Assembly: GCF_019774615.1 (NCBI RefSeq)
Contig: NZ_CP081496.1
Span: 5,022,001-5,086,000 of the forward strand
Reading direction: 5' to 3'
Length of the DNA stretch: 64,000 nucleotides
DNA from: Streptomyces sp. BHT-5-2
GTDB lineage: Bacteria; Actinomycetota; Actinomycetes; Streptomycetales; Streptomycetaceae
The stretch's first letter is position 1. Each line of letters opens with the position of its first letter. Below the pieces are notes generated by a model. The model ran no database searches. It saw only the letters and a program-made list of their open reading frames with translations, and was not told the origin of the DNA. This document shows, in pieces, positions 9,103 through 18,029 of this stretch. The position numbers and the translations under genes are program-made.

Positions 9103-9288
9103 AGGGGTCTCCTGTTCTTGACGCGCGATGCGTTGCCGCGCAGTGCCACCCATCGGTGCGTTGCGGACATTACGCGTAAAGACCCCAAATAGTGTGGTGA
9201 AACGACGACCACGCGGCCGATCGTGTGACGGCGGTCGCCGGTGGCCGAACGAGCCCGCCCGCCCCCGGCGGCGCGGCGGTACGCGCGG

Positions 9289-10053
9289 TCAGCCTTCGGT
9301 GCCCGCCTGGTGGATGCCGAAGACGGCGCCCTGCGGATCGCGCAGCATGGCGATCCGCGGCCCGTCCGGCACGTCCGTCGGCGCCATCAGCAGCATCCCT
9401 CCGGTGTCGGCGGCCCGCGCCGCGGTCGCGTCGACGGACTCGACCGCGAAGTACGGCAGCCAGTGCGGCCGGACGTCCTCCCGGTCGCGCGCCTCCACGG
9501 TGCTCATCCCCCCGAAGTCGGCGCCGCCGATGCCCCATTGGGTGTAGGTGCCGTGGGATCTGACGGACCATCCGAAGGTCCGGGAGTAGAAGGACACCGC
9601 GGACTCGGCGTCGCCGGTGGCCAGTTCGACCCAGCCGAGCGCGCCGGACTCGTTCAGCAGCTCGGCGCCGGCGAAGGACCGGGCCTGCCAGACCGCGAAG
9701 GCGGCGCCCGCCGGATCGGCCAGCACCGCGAACCGGCCCAGGTCGAGGAGGTCGCGCGGCGGCACCAGCACCCGGCCGCCGGCCCCGGTCACCGCCTCGG
9801 CCAGGGCCTCGGCGTCCGGGGTGGCGAACGTGACGGTCCAGGCGGTCGGTTGGCCCGGCGCGTACAGCGGGGCGGCCGCGGCGACCCGGGCGCCGCCCAC
9901 CGCGAAGACCGTGTAGCCGCCGGACTCCGGGCGCGGGTCGGTGTCGGCGTGCCAGCCGAAGACCTCGCGGTAGTAGAGGGCGGCCGCGGGCACGTCCGAG
10001 GTGCCCAGCTCCACCCAGCACGGCGCACCGGGCGTGGGCTCGGTGATCTTCAC
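9289..10053 (-). CDS. VOC (glyoxalase/bleomycin-resistance) family protein, two-domain
   Basis: 254 aa from a GTG at 10053 with GGAG six bases upstream. Two tandem VOC modules of about 120 residues: module one begins PGAPCWVELGTSDVPAAALYYREVFGW and module two begins GALGWVELATGDAESAVSFYSRTFGW. Each ends with a DPxGAxFxxxQ strand (LADPAGAAFAVWQ; LRDPQGAVFGIHQ). This is the usual layout of the actinomycete proteins often annotated as hydroxylase-like VOC proteins. Metal-binding residues are not all obvious, so it may be a binding protein or an enzyme. Encoded separately from its neighbours. Function not assigned. Confidence 0.85.
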   Translation of the reverse strand: MKITEPTPGAPCWVELGTSDVPAAALYYREVFGWHADTDPRPESGGYTVFAVGGARVAAAAPLYAPGQPTAWTVTFATPDAEALAEAVTGAGGRVLVPPRDLLDLGRFAVLADPAGAAFAVWQARSFAGAELLNESGALGWVELATGDAESAVSFYSRTFGWSVRSHGTYTQWGIGGADFGGMSTVEARDREDVRPHWLPYFAVESVDATAARAADTGGMLLMAPTDVPDGPRIAMLRDPQGAVFGIHQAGTEG

Positions 10054-10178
10054 GGGTCGCTCCGTCCCTCGGCGCCACGGGCCGGGCCGGCGGTGCGCGG
10101 GGCCGCGCCGCCCCCGGCGTCCTCCGGTGCCGATCGTCCGACGGGCGGTGCGGGCCCGCAACCCGGCGGCGGGCCGGG

Positions 10179-11345
10179 TCAGGAGGGGTGCGGGTGCCGG
10201 CGGCGGGGCAGGTGGTGGACGGGGCGCGGGGCGGCCGGGGCGAGGGCGGCGTCCAGGTCGTGGGCGGCGGCTGCCGCCGCGGCGGCCGAGCGGGGGAAGA
10301 GCGCCGCCTCGTACGCCCGGACCGCCTGGTCCGGGTCGGTCTGCCAGGTGTGCGCCTCGGCGAGGTGCCGGGCCAGCTCGCAGCCGTCCCGCAGGGCCAG
10401 GTCCGCGCCCGGGCCGGAGAGCGGCGTCATCACGTGCGCGGCGTCGCCCAGCAGCGTCAGGCCCGGGGTGTGCGGCCAGGTGTGCGGGACCGGCAGCGCG
10501 AACAGCGGGCGGTTGGCGAAGCCTTCGTCGCTGTCCCGCAGCAGCGCCCGCAGCCCGTCGTGCCAGCCGTCGAACGCGGCCAGCAGCGCGGCGCGGACCG
10601 CCTCGGTGTCGGCGGTGCCCACCCCCGCCTGCCGGGCCCAGTCCTCGGAGCAGCGCAGGGCCGCGTAGACCCGGATCCGGCCGCGGCCGTCGCGCCGGGC
10701 GAGCAGACCCCGCGGTCCGGACAGCGCCATCATGGTGCCGCGGCCCACCAGTCGGGCGATCGCGGGGTGCCGGGCGTCGACGTCGTGGAGGCCGGTCTCG
10801 ACGAAGGTCACGCCGGAGTAGTGCGGGACCGCCTCGGACAGCTGCGGCCGCACCCGGGACCAGGTCCCGTCGGCGCCGATCACCAGGTCGAAGGTGGCGG
10901 TTTCGCCGTCGTCGAAGACGACCTGGTGCCGGCCGCCGCCGCGCGGGTGCAGCGTCCGCAGATACCTGCCCCACCGGACGGTGCCGGGCGCGAGGGCGTC
11001 CGCCAGCAGCCGGCGCAGCTCGCGCCGGCCGATCTCGGGGCGCTGCGCGGTCGGGCCGGGCGCGGGGACCTCCTGATCGAGCACCGTGCCGGTGCGGTCC
11101 AGCAGCCGGACCTCCTGTCCGGCGGGCCGGGCCGCGGCGCGGAACTCCCGCTCCAGCCCGGCCGCGCGCAGCGCCGCCTGCCCGCTCGCCGGCCGCAGCT
11201 CCAGCGGACCGCCGGGCGCGGACCCCACCGGGCCGAGCGCGCGCTCGAAGACGGTCACCGGTACCCCGTAGCGCTGGAGCACCCGGGCGCAGAGCAGCCC
11301 GCCGGGACCGGCGCCGATGATCGCGATACGGAAGGTGGGGGGCAT
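10179..11345 (-). CDS. FAD-dependent aromatic-type monooxygenase
   Basis: 388 aa from an ATG at 11345 with GAGGAG eight bases upstream. It has the N-terminal FAD motif IAIIGAGPGGLLCARVL (GxGxxG), the central DLVIGADGTWSRVR motif (DG, FAD and NAD(P)H pyrophosphate) and the C-terminal GLTLLGDAAHVMTPLSGPGADLALRDG motif (GD, FAD ribityl). This triple signature defines group A flavin monooxygenases of the PHBH/TetX type. Resemblance in length and the GDAAHVMTP-GxGA loop to TetX-like proteins is noticeable, but the substrate cannot be told from sequence. The tail is Pro/His/Arg rich. No clear operon partner. Confidence 0.87.
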   Translation of the reverse strand: MPPTFRIAIIGAGPGGLLCARVLQRYGVPVTVFERALGPVGSAPGGPLELRPASGQAALRAAGLEREFRAAARPAGQEVRLLDRTGTVLDQEVPAPGPTAQRPEIGRRELRRLLADALAPGTVRWGRYLRTLHPRGGGRHQVVFDDGETATFDLVIGADGTWSRVRPQLSEAVPHYSGVTFVETGLHDVDARHPAIARLVGRGTMMALSGPRGLLARRDGRGRIRVYAALRCSEDWARQAGVGTADTEAVRAALLAAFDGWHDGLRALLRDSDEGFANRPLFALPVPHTWPHTPGLTLLGDAAHVMTPLSGPGADLALRDGCELARHLAEAHTWQTDPDQAVRAYEAALFPRSAAAAAAAAHDLDAALAPAAPRPVHHLPRRRHPHPS

Positions 11346-11666
11346 GGCGCGGCGCTCCTCGGTGCTCCTCGGCCCGCGGCCCGTCTCCCGTACCGGGGCC
11401 GTCCTCGCTTCCAGAGGAGCACAGCCGCCGCGAAGACGCGATCGGTGCCGGCGGGCGGCTCGGCGACCGGGAGAGTCCGGGGTGGTCCGGGACGGCCTCG
11501 GAAGGGGCGGGAGGGTGCCGGAACGGCGCCAACGAGGCCGGTGGGGCGGGTGGTTCAGGTGGCTCGGGAGGTGCGGTGGGCAGGGCCGGGGCGGGCTCCG
11601 GGCATGTACTGGCCGCGGAGGGTCCGGCGGACGGCCCGGCCACGGCGGCGGGTCCCGCGGCGGCCG

Positions 11667-11729
11667 GACTGCCCGAAGCGGCGGCCGGTTTGCCGGAAAG
11701 GGCGACCCGTTTGCCGGAAGGAGCGGCGG
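11667..11729. repeat. Three-copy 21-bp tandem repeat
   Basis: Units start at 11667, 11688 and 11709. The second and third share GTTTGCCGGAA and differ mostly in the last ten bases; the first is more diverged (GACTGCCCGAA). Intergenic; meaning unknown. Confidence 0.55.
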
Positions 11730-11735
11730 GCAGCA

Positions 11736-11759
11736 GATCGGCGCAGGATGGAACCACCC
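11736..11759 (+). promoter_or_regulatory. Upstream box shared with DUF5133 gene
   Basis: Begins GATCGGCGCA and continues into a GGATGGAACCAC-like stretch, 20 bases before the start of the small ORF at 11779. A near copy lies at 12016-12039. Likely a promoter or regulator site common to both small genes; no sigma-factor assignment is made. Confidence 0.35.
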
Positions 11760-11778
11760 AGAAGGGAGGGCCGCCGGC

Positions 11779-11967
11779 ATGAACAAGGGAACGACCGGCG
11801 ACGGGCCGGAGGCGGTGCCCACCACCCCGCGGCCGGTGCCGCGCGATCCGGGGACGCCCGACCCCGAGGACGAGCCCCCGGAGCCGCCGGAGGACCCGGA
11901 GTCGGCCCCCGAGGAGCCGCCCGGCGCCCGGCCCGGCGAACACCCGGCGCCCGAGCCGCCCGACTGA
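11779..11967 (+). CDS. Small Pro/Glu/Asp-rich hypothetical protein
   Basis: 62 aa, ATG preceded by GAAGGGAGGG. The whole protein is acidic and proline-rich (runs such as EPPEPPEDPESAPEEPP) and predicted disordered, with no recognisable domain. Expression is suggested by the good ribosome binding site and by an upstream box that also precedes the next gene. I cannot assign a function; it could be a minor envelope or stress-associated peptide. Low complexity leaves some doubt that it is a gene. Confidence 0.45.
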   Translation: MNKGTTGDGPEAVPTTPRPVPRDPGTPDPEDEPPEPPEDPESAPEEPPGARPGEHPAPEPPD

Positions 11968-12015
11968 GCCCGCCGGGCGCCGCCCCGGGGGGCCGTCCGG
12001 TTGCAGCCGCCGCCC

Positions 12016-12039
12016 GATCGGCGCAAGGTGGGAGCCACT
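12016..12039 (+). promoter_or_regulatory. Second copy of the shared upstream box
   Basis: Matches the box at 11736-11759 at about 20 of 24 positions (GATCGGCGCA then an AAGGTGG-like stretch), located 73 bases before the DUF5133 start. Confidence 0.35.
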
Positions 12040-12111
12040 CCGGTCCGGGCGCGCGCCGACGCGCCGGTCAGCCGCCCGGGTACGCCGGGCCGAGGTCGGG
12101 AGAGAACGGCG

Positions 12112-12363
12112 ATGTTGCTGCCGGACAAGTCCGTACTCGCGCAGCTGCTGCGGCGCTATCGCGTCTGGGAGCGGGTGGTGCTCGCCGACCCGCACGATCC
12201 GGCCGCCCGGCGCCGGCTGGAGGACGTCGCGTACACGCTCTGCGTACTGATGGGGCGGCGCACCGTCCACGAGGCGATCATCGAGGCGGAGCAGTACCTG
12301 GCGACGGACCGGACGGCGACGGACCGGACCGAACCCCGGACGCCCGAACGGCACAACGGCTAG
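12112..12363 (+). CDS. DUF5133 family small protein
   Basis: 83 aa, ATG preceded by GGGAGAGA. Residues 1-65 (MLLPDKSVLAQLLRRYRVW..., LEDVAYTLCVLMGRRTVHEAI, AEQYL) match the actinomycete-specific DUF5133 family as I know it, a small helical protein of unknown role often found near stress or developmental genes in Streptomyces. The tail contains a short ATDRT repeat. Its TAG stop is the left CTAG target-site copy of the inserted element that follows, so the C-terminus may have been altered by the insertion. Confidence 0.72.
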   Translation: MLLPDKSVLAQLLRRYRVWERVVLADPHDPAARRRLEDVAYTLCVLMGRRTVHEAIIEAEQYLATDRTATDRTEPRTPERHNG

Positions 12364-12523
12364 GGCCTGTCCGATGGGTCGGCGTGGATCAGCCCGCGGC
12401 TTCTGGTGCCGTGCATCGCAAGGCGGAGCGTCGCCCGCGGACTGGATGTCCGTGGGTGATGCGACAACGCCGCGAGGTGCGGTACCAGGCGTCGAGGGCC
12501 CACGCCGACCCATCGGACAGACC
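12364..12523. mobile_element. MITE-like element with CTAG target duplication
   Basis: A 160-bp non-coding element. Its outer ~25 bases on each side form an inverted repeat (GGCCTGTCCGATGGGTCGGC on the left, one mismatch on the right) and the interior is also loosely palindromic. It is bounded on both sides by CTAG (12360-12363 and 12524-12527), the kind of four-base YTAR target used by some IS5-family transposases. No transposase is encoded, so mobilisation would be in trans. It separates the DUF5133 gene, whose stop codon it supplies, from the phosphoketolase gene 88 bp downstream. Confidence 0.7.
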
Positions 12524-12611
12524 CTAGGCCCGTCCGGCCCCGGCCCGAACCGCCGGGGCCGTCCCGTGCGGCGACGACGTGGACCGTGAACCGACGTGAA
12601 GGAGCAGGAGT

Positions 12612-15080
12612 GTGGGAGCGCGCACCGTCCGGACGACGAATACGGCCAAGTACACGGGCCGGGACACGGGGACCGGCCCCGTCCCGACGAAGGGCACCCG
12701 GCCCGCGGCGACGGACGCCGAGGGGCCGCTCGGCCCGACCGAGCTGAGCACCCTCGACGCGTACTGGCGGGCCGCCAACTACCTCTCCGCCGGCCAGATC
12801 TACCTGATGTCCAACCCGCTGCTGACCGAGCCGCTGCGCCCGGAGCACATCAAACCCCGGCTGCTGGGCCACTGGGGCACCTCCCCCGGGCTGAACCTCG
12901 TGCACACCCACCTCAACCGGGTGATCAAGGCGCGGGACCTGGACGCGGTCTGCGTCTGGGGGCCGGGGCACGGCGGGCCGGCCGTACTGGCCAACTCCTG
13001 GCTGGACGGGACGTACACCGAGACGTACCCGGACGTGACCCGGGACGACGCGGGGATGGCGCGGCTGTTCCGGCAGTTCTCGTTCCCCGGCGGGGTACCC
13101 AGCCATGTCGCGCCCGAGACCCCCGGCTCCCTCCACGAGGGCGGTGAGCTGGGCTATTCCCTCGCCCATGCGTACGGCGCGGCCTTCGACAACCCGGAGC
13201 TGCTGGTCGCCTGCGTGATCGGCGACGGGGAGGCGGAGACCGGGCCGCTGGCCACGTCCTGGCACTCCACCGCGTTCCTGGACCCGGTGCACGACGGGGC
13301 GGTGCTGCCGATCCTCCATCTCAACGGCTACAAGATCGCCAACCCGACGGTGCCGGCCCGCATCCCGCAGGGCGACCTCGACGCGCTGCTGCGCGGCCAC
13401 GGCCACGAGCCCCTGCACGTCACCGGCGACGACCCGGCCGCGGTGCACCAGGCGCTGGCCGCCGCCATGGACCGGGCGCTGGACCGGATCGCGGCGATCC
13501 AGCGGCGGGCCCGCGAGGACGGCGGCGCCGGCCGCCCACGGTGGCCGATGATCGTGCTGCGCACCCCCAAGGGCTGGACCGGTCCGCGCGAGGTGGACGG
13601 GCAGCCCGTCGAGGGCACCTGGCGCGCCCACCAGGTACCGCTGGCCGGGGTGCGCGACCACGCCGACCACCGGCACCAGCTGGAGCACTGGCTGCGCTCG
13701 TACCGGCCGGAGGAGCTGTTCGACGAGGCGGGGCGGCCGCGGCCGGAGGTGCTGGCGTGCGTGCCGACGGGCCGGCGCCGGCTGGGCGCCTCCCCGCACG
13801 CCAACGGCGGGCTGCTGCTGCGCAGTCTGCCGCTGCCGCCGCTGGAGCGGCACGCGGTGGAGGTCGCCAAGCCCGGCACCGCCGTGCACGAGCCGACCCG
13901 GGTGCTCGGCGGGCTGCTGGCCGAGGTGATGGCGGCGACGGCGGAGCGCCGCGACTTCCGGCTGGTCGGCCCGGACGAGACCGCCTCGAACCGGCTGGAC
14001 GCCGTCTACGGCGCCACCGGCAAGGCATGGCAGGCCGCGACGCTCCCCACCGACGAGCACCTGGCGCGGGACGGCCGGGTGATGGAGGTGCTCTCCGAAC
14101 ACCTCTGCCAGGGCTGGCTGGAGGGCTATCTGCTGACCGGTCGGCACGGGCTGTTCTCCAGCTACGAGGCGTTCGCCCATATCGTCGACTCGATGGTCAA
14201 CCAGCACATCAAGTGGCTGAAGACCGCGCGCGGGCTGTCCTGGCGGCAGCCGATCGCCTCCCTCAACTACCTGCTCACCTCGCATGTCTGGCGGCAGGAC
14301 CACAACGGCTTCTCGCACCAGGACCCCGGCTTCGTCGACCACGTCCTCAACAAGAGCCCGGAGGTCGTGCGGGTCTATCTGCCGCCGGACACCAACACCC
14401 TGCTGGTGGTGGCGGACCACGTGCTGGGCACCCGCGACCACGTCAACGTGATCGTGGCCGGCAAGCAGCCCTGCTTCGACTGGCTCACCCTGGACCGGGC
14501 GCGGACGCACTGCGCCCGCGGCGCCGGCGTCTTCGAGTGGGCGGGCACCGAGGACGGCACCCGGGCCCCGGACGTGGTGCTGGCCTGCGCCGGGGACGTG
14601 CCCACGCAGGAGACGCTGGCCGCCGCCGACCTGCTGCGCCGCCATCTTCCGGAGCTGGCGGTGCGGGTGGTCAACGTCGTCGACATGACCCGGCTGCTGC
14701 CGGCCGACGCGCATCCGCACGGGATGCCGGACGCCGAGTTCGACGCGCTGTTCACCCGCGACAAACCGGTCATCTTCGCCTACCACGGCTACCCCTGGCT
14801 GATCCACCGGCTCTGCTACCGCCGCACCGGCCACGAGCACCTGCACGTCCGCGGCTACAAGGAACAGGGCACCACCACCACGCCGTTCGACATGGTCGTG
14901 CTCAACGACCTGGACCGGTTCCGGCTGGTGATGGACGTGGTGGACCGGGTGCCGGGGCTGGGCGACCGCGCGGTGGCCCTGCGGCAGGCGATGGCGGACG
15001 CCCGGACCCGGCACCACGCCTGGATCCGGGAGCACGGCACGGACCTGCCGGAGGTCGCGGAGTGGACCTGGTCGGGGTGA
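12612..15080 (+). CDS. xfp: Phosphoketolase (xylulose-5-phosphate/fructose-6-phosphate)
   Basis: 822 aa, GTG start after AAGGAGCAGGAG. It has the ThDP-binding PP domain with VWGPGHGGPA and GDGEAETGPLATSWHS (the GDG..N-type ThDP-Mg motif), the substrate-loop HEGGELGYSLAHAYGAAFDNP, and downstream KQPCFDWLTLDRA and RGYKEQGTTTTPFDM regions that mark bacterial phosphoketolases. Length fits the ~800-residue family. It splits xylulose 5-phosphate (and often fructose 6-phosphate) with phosphate into acetyl phosphate plus glyceraldehyde 3-phosphate (or erythrose 4-phosphate). No acetate kinase gene is adjacent, so acetyl phosphate would be handled elsewhere. Single-gene unit. Confidence 0.93.
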   Translation: MGARTVRTTNTAKYTGRDTGTGPVPTKGTRPAATDAEGPLGPTELSTLDAYWRAANYLSAGQIYLMSNPLLTEPLRPEHIKPRLLGHWGTSPGLNLVHTHLNRVIKARDLDAVCVWGPGHGGPAVLANSWLDGTYTETYPDVTRDDAGMARLFRQFSFPGGVPSHVAPETPGSLHEGGELGYSLAHAYGAAFDNPELLVACVIGDGEAETGPLATSWHSTAFLDPVHDGAVLPILHLNGYKIANPTVPARIPQGDLDALLRGHGHEPLHVTGDDPAAVHQALAAAMDRALDRIAAIQRRAREDGGAGRPRWPMIVLRTPKGWTGPREVDGQPVEGTWRAHQVPLAGVRDHADHRHQLEHWLRSYRPEELFDEAGRPRPEVLACVPTGRRRLGASPHANGGLLLRSLPLPPLERHAVEVAKPGTAVHEPTRVLGGLLAEVMAATAERRDFRLVGPDETASNRLDAVYGATGKAWQAATLPTDEHLARDGRVMEVLSEHLCQGWLEGYLLTGRHGLFSSYEAFAHIVDSMVNQHIKWLKTARGLSWRQPIASLNYLLTSHVWRQDHNGFSHQDPGFVDHVLNKSPEVVRVYLPPDTNTLLVVADHVLGTRDHVNVIVAGKQPCFDWLTLDRARTHCARGAGVFEWAGTEDGTRAPDVVLACAGDVPTQETLAAADLLRRHLPELAVRVVNVVDMTRLLPADAHPHGMPDAEFDALFTRDKPVIFAYHGYPWLIHRLCYRRTGHEHLHVRGYKEQGTTTTPFDMVVLNDLDRFRLVMDVVDRVPGLGDRAVALRQAMADARTRHHAWIREHGTDLPEVAEWTWSG

Positions 15081-15269
15081 GCGGAGCCGGGCCGCCCGAC
15101 GTCGTGTGCCGCCCGCAGTGGTCCGCGCGGTCGGTGTGCGGGGGGGTTCGTGCGGGCCGGGTACCCGGTCGCCCCGGCGTCCGGGTGGCGGGCACTCGCC
15201 CGGGAGGTGCCGGGCAGGTCGCGCTCCTAGGCTGGAACGGCACCGAACCGCACCACGAAGGCGGCTCCC

Positions 15270-16376
15270 ATGCGGCCCACCGCGAAGTTCTCCATCAGCT
15301 TCGGCCTGGTCACGATCCCGGTGGCCGCCTACAACGCCACGGACACCGCCGCCTCGGTCGGCTTCGTACGGATCCACACCGAGGACGGCGGGCGGGTCCG
15401 CAACCAGCCGGTCTGCTCCCTGGAGGGGACCGAGGTCGCCGCCGACGAGATCGGCCGCGGCTACCGCACCGAGGACGAGGCCATCGTCCCGCTGAGCGAC
15501 GCGGACCTGGACGCGCTGCCGCTGCCGACCGCCCGGACCCTGACGATCCTGGCCTTCGTCGCCGGCGGCGACATCGATCCGCTCCAGATCGGCAAGGGCT
15601 ACTACCTGGGCGCGGACGGCCCCGCGGCGGCCAAGCCCTACGCCCTGCTGCGGGACGCGATGGAGCGGCACCGGCGGGTCGGCCTGGGCAAGATCGCACT
15701 GCACGGCCGGGAGACCCTGGCCATGATCCGGCCGGTGCAGGACATGCTGGTGATGCAGGTGCTGCTGTGGCCGCACCAGATCCGTCCGATGACGGGGGTC
15801 CTCCCGGACCGGGAGGTGAAGGTCGGCGCCAACGAGGTGCGGGCCGCCGAGACGCTGATGGACTCCTTCGGCGAGCTGTCCGAGGAGGATGTGCACGACC
15901 ACTACCGGGAGGCCCTGGAGGAGATCGTGGCGGCCAAGCTCGCGCACCGCGAGCCGGAGTTCGAGGCCGGCGAGGAGGCCCCGGCGGGCCAGGTGATGGA
16001 CCTGATGGCGGCGCTCCAGGACAGCGTGCGGGCCGCGAAGCGGGCCCGCGGCGAGCTCGACGAGGAGACGGCGGAGAAGGCCGGTGCCGGTGGCACGCGC
16101 ACGGCCGGCCGTACGGCGACGAGGACCGCGAAGAAGGCTACGGCGAAGGCCGCGAAGAAGACGGCCGGGGCGACGACGAGGACGACGGCGAAGGCAGCGG
16201 CGAAAACGGCGAAAAAGCCGACGGCGAAGGCGACGGCCGGTGCCTCGAAGAGCGGTTCCACGGACGGGAAGAAGGCCGCGGCGGCGAAGCGCGGCGGCAC
16301 GGCGAAGACGGCGGGCGCGGCCCGGAAGTCCGCCGCGGCCGAACGGACCGCCGGCCGCGGGCGGAAGGCGGGCTGA
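15270..16376 (+). CDS. ku: Ku protein for non-homologous end joining
   Basis: 368 aa from the ATG at 15270. Residues 1-255 are the Ku core beta-barrel: it starts MRPTAKFSISFGLVTIPVAAYNAT and continues with IGKGYYLGAD, LLRDAMERHRRVGLGKIALHGRETLAMIRP and VKVGANEVRAAETLMDSF. Bacterial Ku forms a homodimeric ring on DNA ends and recruits LigD. The last ~100 residues are an extended Lys/Ala/Thr-rich tail (repeated AKKATAKAAKK-like units), which in Streptomyces and mycobacterial Ku proteins adds DNA affinity. No ligD gene is adjacent. Encoded alone. Confidence 0.95.
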   Translation: MRPTAKFSISFGLVTIPVAAYNATDTAASVGFVRIHTEDGGRVRNQPVCSLEGTEVAADEIGRGYRTEDEAIVPLSDADLDALPLPTARTLTILAFVAGGDIDPLQIGKGYYLGADGPAAAKPYALLRDAMERHRRVGLGKIALHGRETLAMIRPVQDMLVMQVLLWPHQIRPMTGVLPDREVKVGANEVRAAETLMDSFGELSEEDVHDHYREALEEIVAAKLAHREPEFEAGEEAPAGQVMDLMAALQDSVRAAKRARGELDEETAEKAGAGGTRTAGRTATRTAKKATAKAAKKTAGATTRTTAKAAAKTAKKPTAKATAGASKSGSTDGKKAAAAKRGGTAKTAGAARKSAAAERTAGRGRKAG

Positions 16377-16405
16377 GCGCCGCGGGGCCGCCGGGCGCGG
16401 GCCGC

Positions 16406-17968
16406 TCAGCGGCAGCCCGTGCCGCCCGCGGGCAGCACCCCGTCCGTCAGGTACGCGGCCACCTTCTGGCGTATGCAGGGGTTGCCGGAGGTGTACGCCG
16501 CGTGGCCCTCGCCGTGGTACGTCAGCACCACGCTGTGGTTGCCGAGGACCCGGGCCATGTTCGCGGCGCCCTCGTAGGGGGTGGCCGGGTCGCCGGTGGT
16601 GGCGACGAGCAGGGCGGGCGGTGCGTCGTGGGCGGGCACGTCGCGGACCGCGTCGTCGCCGGGGACGGGCCAGCCGTAGCAGTCCAGCAGCGTGGGGGCG
16701 ATGTCCGGGCCGAACAGCGGGGAGGCCCGGGTGAGTTCGCGGACGGCGCGCGGGTAGTCGTCGGGGCCGTAGCGCTCGGAGGTGTCCCGGCAGGTGACCG
16801 CCCGGAGGGCCAGCTGGTCCTGGGAGGGCATGGCCGCGGCGGCACTCCCGGGGGCCCGGCCGGCGTGGCCCGTGCCGCTGCCGCTGCCGCCGCCGCTGAG
16901 CTGCGCGATCCCGCTCGCGTCGCCGTGCTTGAGCCGCGCCAGCGCGTCCCTCAGGTCGGGCCAGCTGCTCCGGCTGTAGAGGGCCTGGCGCAGCGCGTAG
17001 ACATAGGTCGTGCCGTCCACCCCGATGCCCTGCGACTGGATCGGATGGTTCGTCAACTGCTGGTACCAGTCGGTGAGTTGGCGCTCGGCGGCGGCGGTGT
17101 TCGGGCCGATCGGGCACTGACTGCCGTGGACGCAGTCGGTGGCGAAGTCGTCGAGCACCCGCTGGAAGCCGGCGGCCTGCGCGACCGCGGTCTGCCACAT
17201 GTTCTTGGTGGGGTCCTCGACACTGTCCAGGACCAACCGGCCGGCGTTGCGGGGGAAGGTGTGGGCGTAGACCGAGCCGAGCCGGGTGCCGTAGGAGAAC
17301 CCCAGGTAGGCGAGCTTGCGGTCGCCCACCGCGGACCGCAGGACGTCCATGTCCCGGGCGACGGTCGGGGTGCCGACCCAGGGCAGCAGCGCGCCGGAGT
17401 GGCGGCCGCAGGCTTCGTTGATGCGCTTCTCGTCGGCGGCGAGCGCGGCGGTGCCGTTGCCGGCGGCCGGGGTGTAGCCGCTGCCGCAGGAGATCGGTTC
17501 GGTGCGGCCGGTGCCACGCGGGTCGAAGCTCACCAGGTCGTAGCGCCGGCCGAGATCGGCGAAGCCGTCGCTGTTGCCGATGAGGTAGTCGACGCCGGAG
17601 TCGCCTGGACCGCCGGGGTTGACGACCAGGGAGCCGAGCCGCTTGCCGGGCCCGGTCGCGGGCAGCCGGACCAGCTGCACCTGCACGGTGCCGCGCTCGG
17701 GGTGGGCGTAGTCCCGCGGGACCTCCAGCCGGGCGCACTGGAAGCGGCTCGCGGCGCCGTCCGGCGCGGCGCCGGACGGTGCCGGCGGCGATCCCCGCGG
17801 GGCCGGGGCGGCGCCGGTGAAGTCCGCCGGGCAGGTCTCCCAGGCCGGACGCTGCGCGTAGAAGCGGGTGAGGTCCGGGCCGTCGGTGGCCGGGGCGGGG
17901 GCTCCCACCAGGGCGCCGGCCAGCGCGCCCGCCGCCAGCACCGCGAGGGACCCGCGAAGACCCGGCAT
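16406..17968 (-). CDS. Secreted alpha/beta-hydrolase, tripeptidyl-aminopeptidase type
   Basis: 520 aa. Residues 1-28 look like a signal peptide. The mature protein has the Gly-rich oxyanion loop VVNPGGPGDSGVDYL (116-129), DPRGTGRTEPISC, and the nucleophile elbow YLGFSYGTRLGS (S225), followed by a C-terminal TAP-like domain with PALLVATTGDPATPYEGA (acid) and YHGEGHAAYTSGNPCI (His). This arrangement is that of Streptomyces tripeptidyl aminopeptidases (Tap/SlpD/SlpE type), which remove N-terminal tripeptides from extracellular proteins. Conserved cysteines fit extracellular disulphides. No lipobox is evident, so probably released rather than anchored. Hydrolase family certain, exact specificity inferred. 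Confidence 0.87.
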   Translation of the reverse strand: MPGLRGSLAVLAAGALAGALVGAPAPATDGPDLTRFYAQRPAWETCPADFTGAAPAPRGSPPAPSGAAPDGAASRFQCARLEVPRDYAHPERGTVQVQLVRLPATGPGKRLGSLVVNPGGPGDSGVDYLIGNSDGFADLGRRYDLVSFDPRGTGRTEPISCGSGYTPAAGNGTAALAADEKRINEACGRHSGALLPWVGTPTVARDMDVLRSAVGDRKLAYLGFSYGTRLGSVYAHTFPRNAGRLVLDSVEDPTKNMWQTAVAQAAGFQRVLDDFATDCVHGSQCPIGPNTAAAERQLTDWYQQLTNHPIQSQGIGVDGTTYVYALRQALYSRSSWPDLRDALARLKHGDASGIAQLSGGGSGSGTGHAGRAPGSAAAAMPSQDQLALRAVTCRDTSERYGPDDYPRAVRELTRASPLFGPDIAPTLLDCYGWPVPGDDAVRDVPAHDAPPALLVATTGDPATPYEGAANMARVLGNHSVVLTYHGEGHAAYTSGNPCIRQKVAAYLTDGVLPAGGTGCR

Positions 17969-18029
17969 ACCCCGAGGGTAGGGCCGGGTCCCCCGGCGGG
18001 CATCCGGACGCCGGGGAGCCGGGCCCGGG

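Larger units (their letters stand above)
11346..11778. other. Intergenic region with a 21-bp tandem repeat
   Basis: No convincing gene. The leftmost part is the 5' region of the FAD monooxygenase gene. Positions 11667-11729 hold three tandem imperfect 21-bp units. A box beginning GATCGGCGCA at 11736-11759 precedes the small ORF at 11779 and recurs upstream of the DUF5133 gene. Both strands are open by GC bias, but codon usage and lack of family similarity argue against coding. Confidence 0.5.

Noticed and set aside
16398..16410. GCCGCT-C-AGCGGC near the Ku/peptidase junction as a terminator
   Set aside because: Single-base loop is not feasible and it overlaps the peptidase stop codon.
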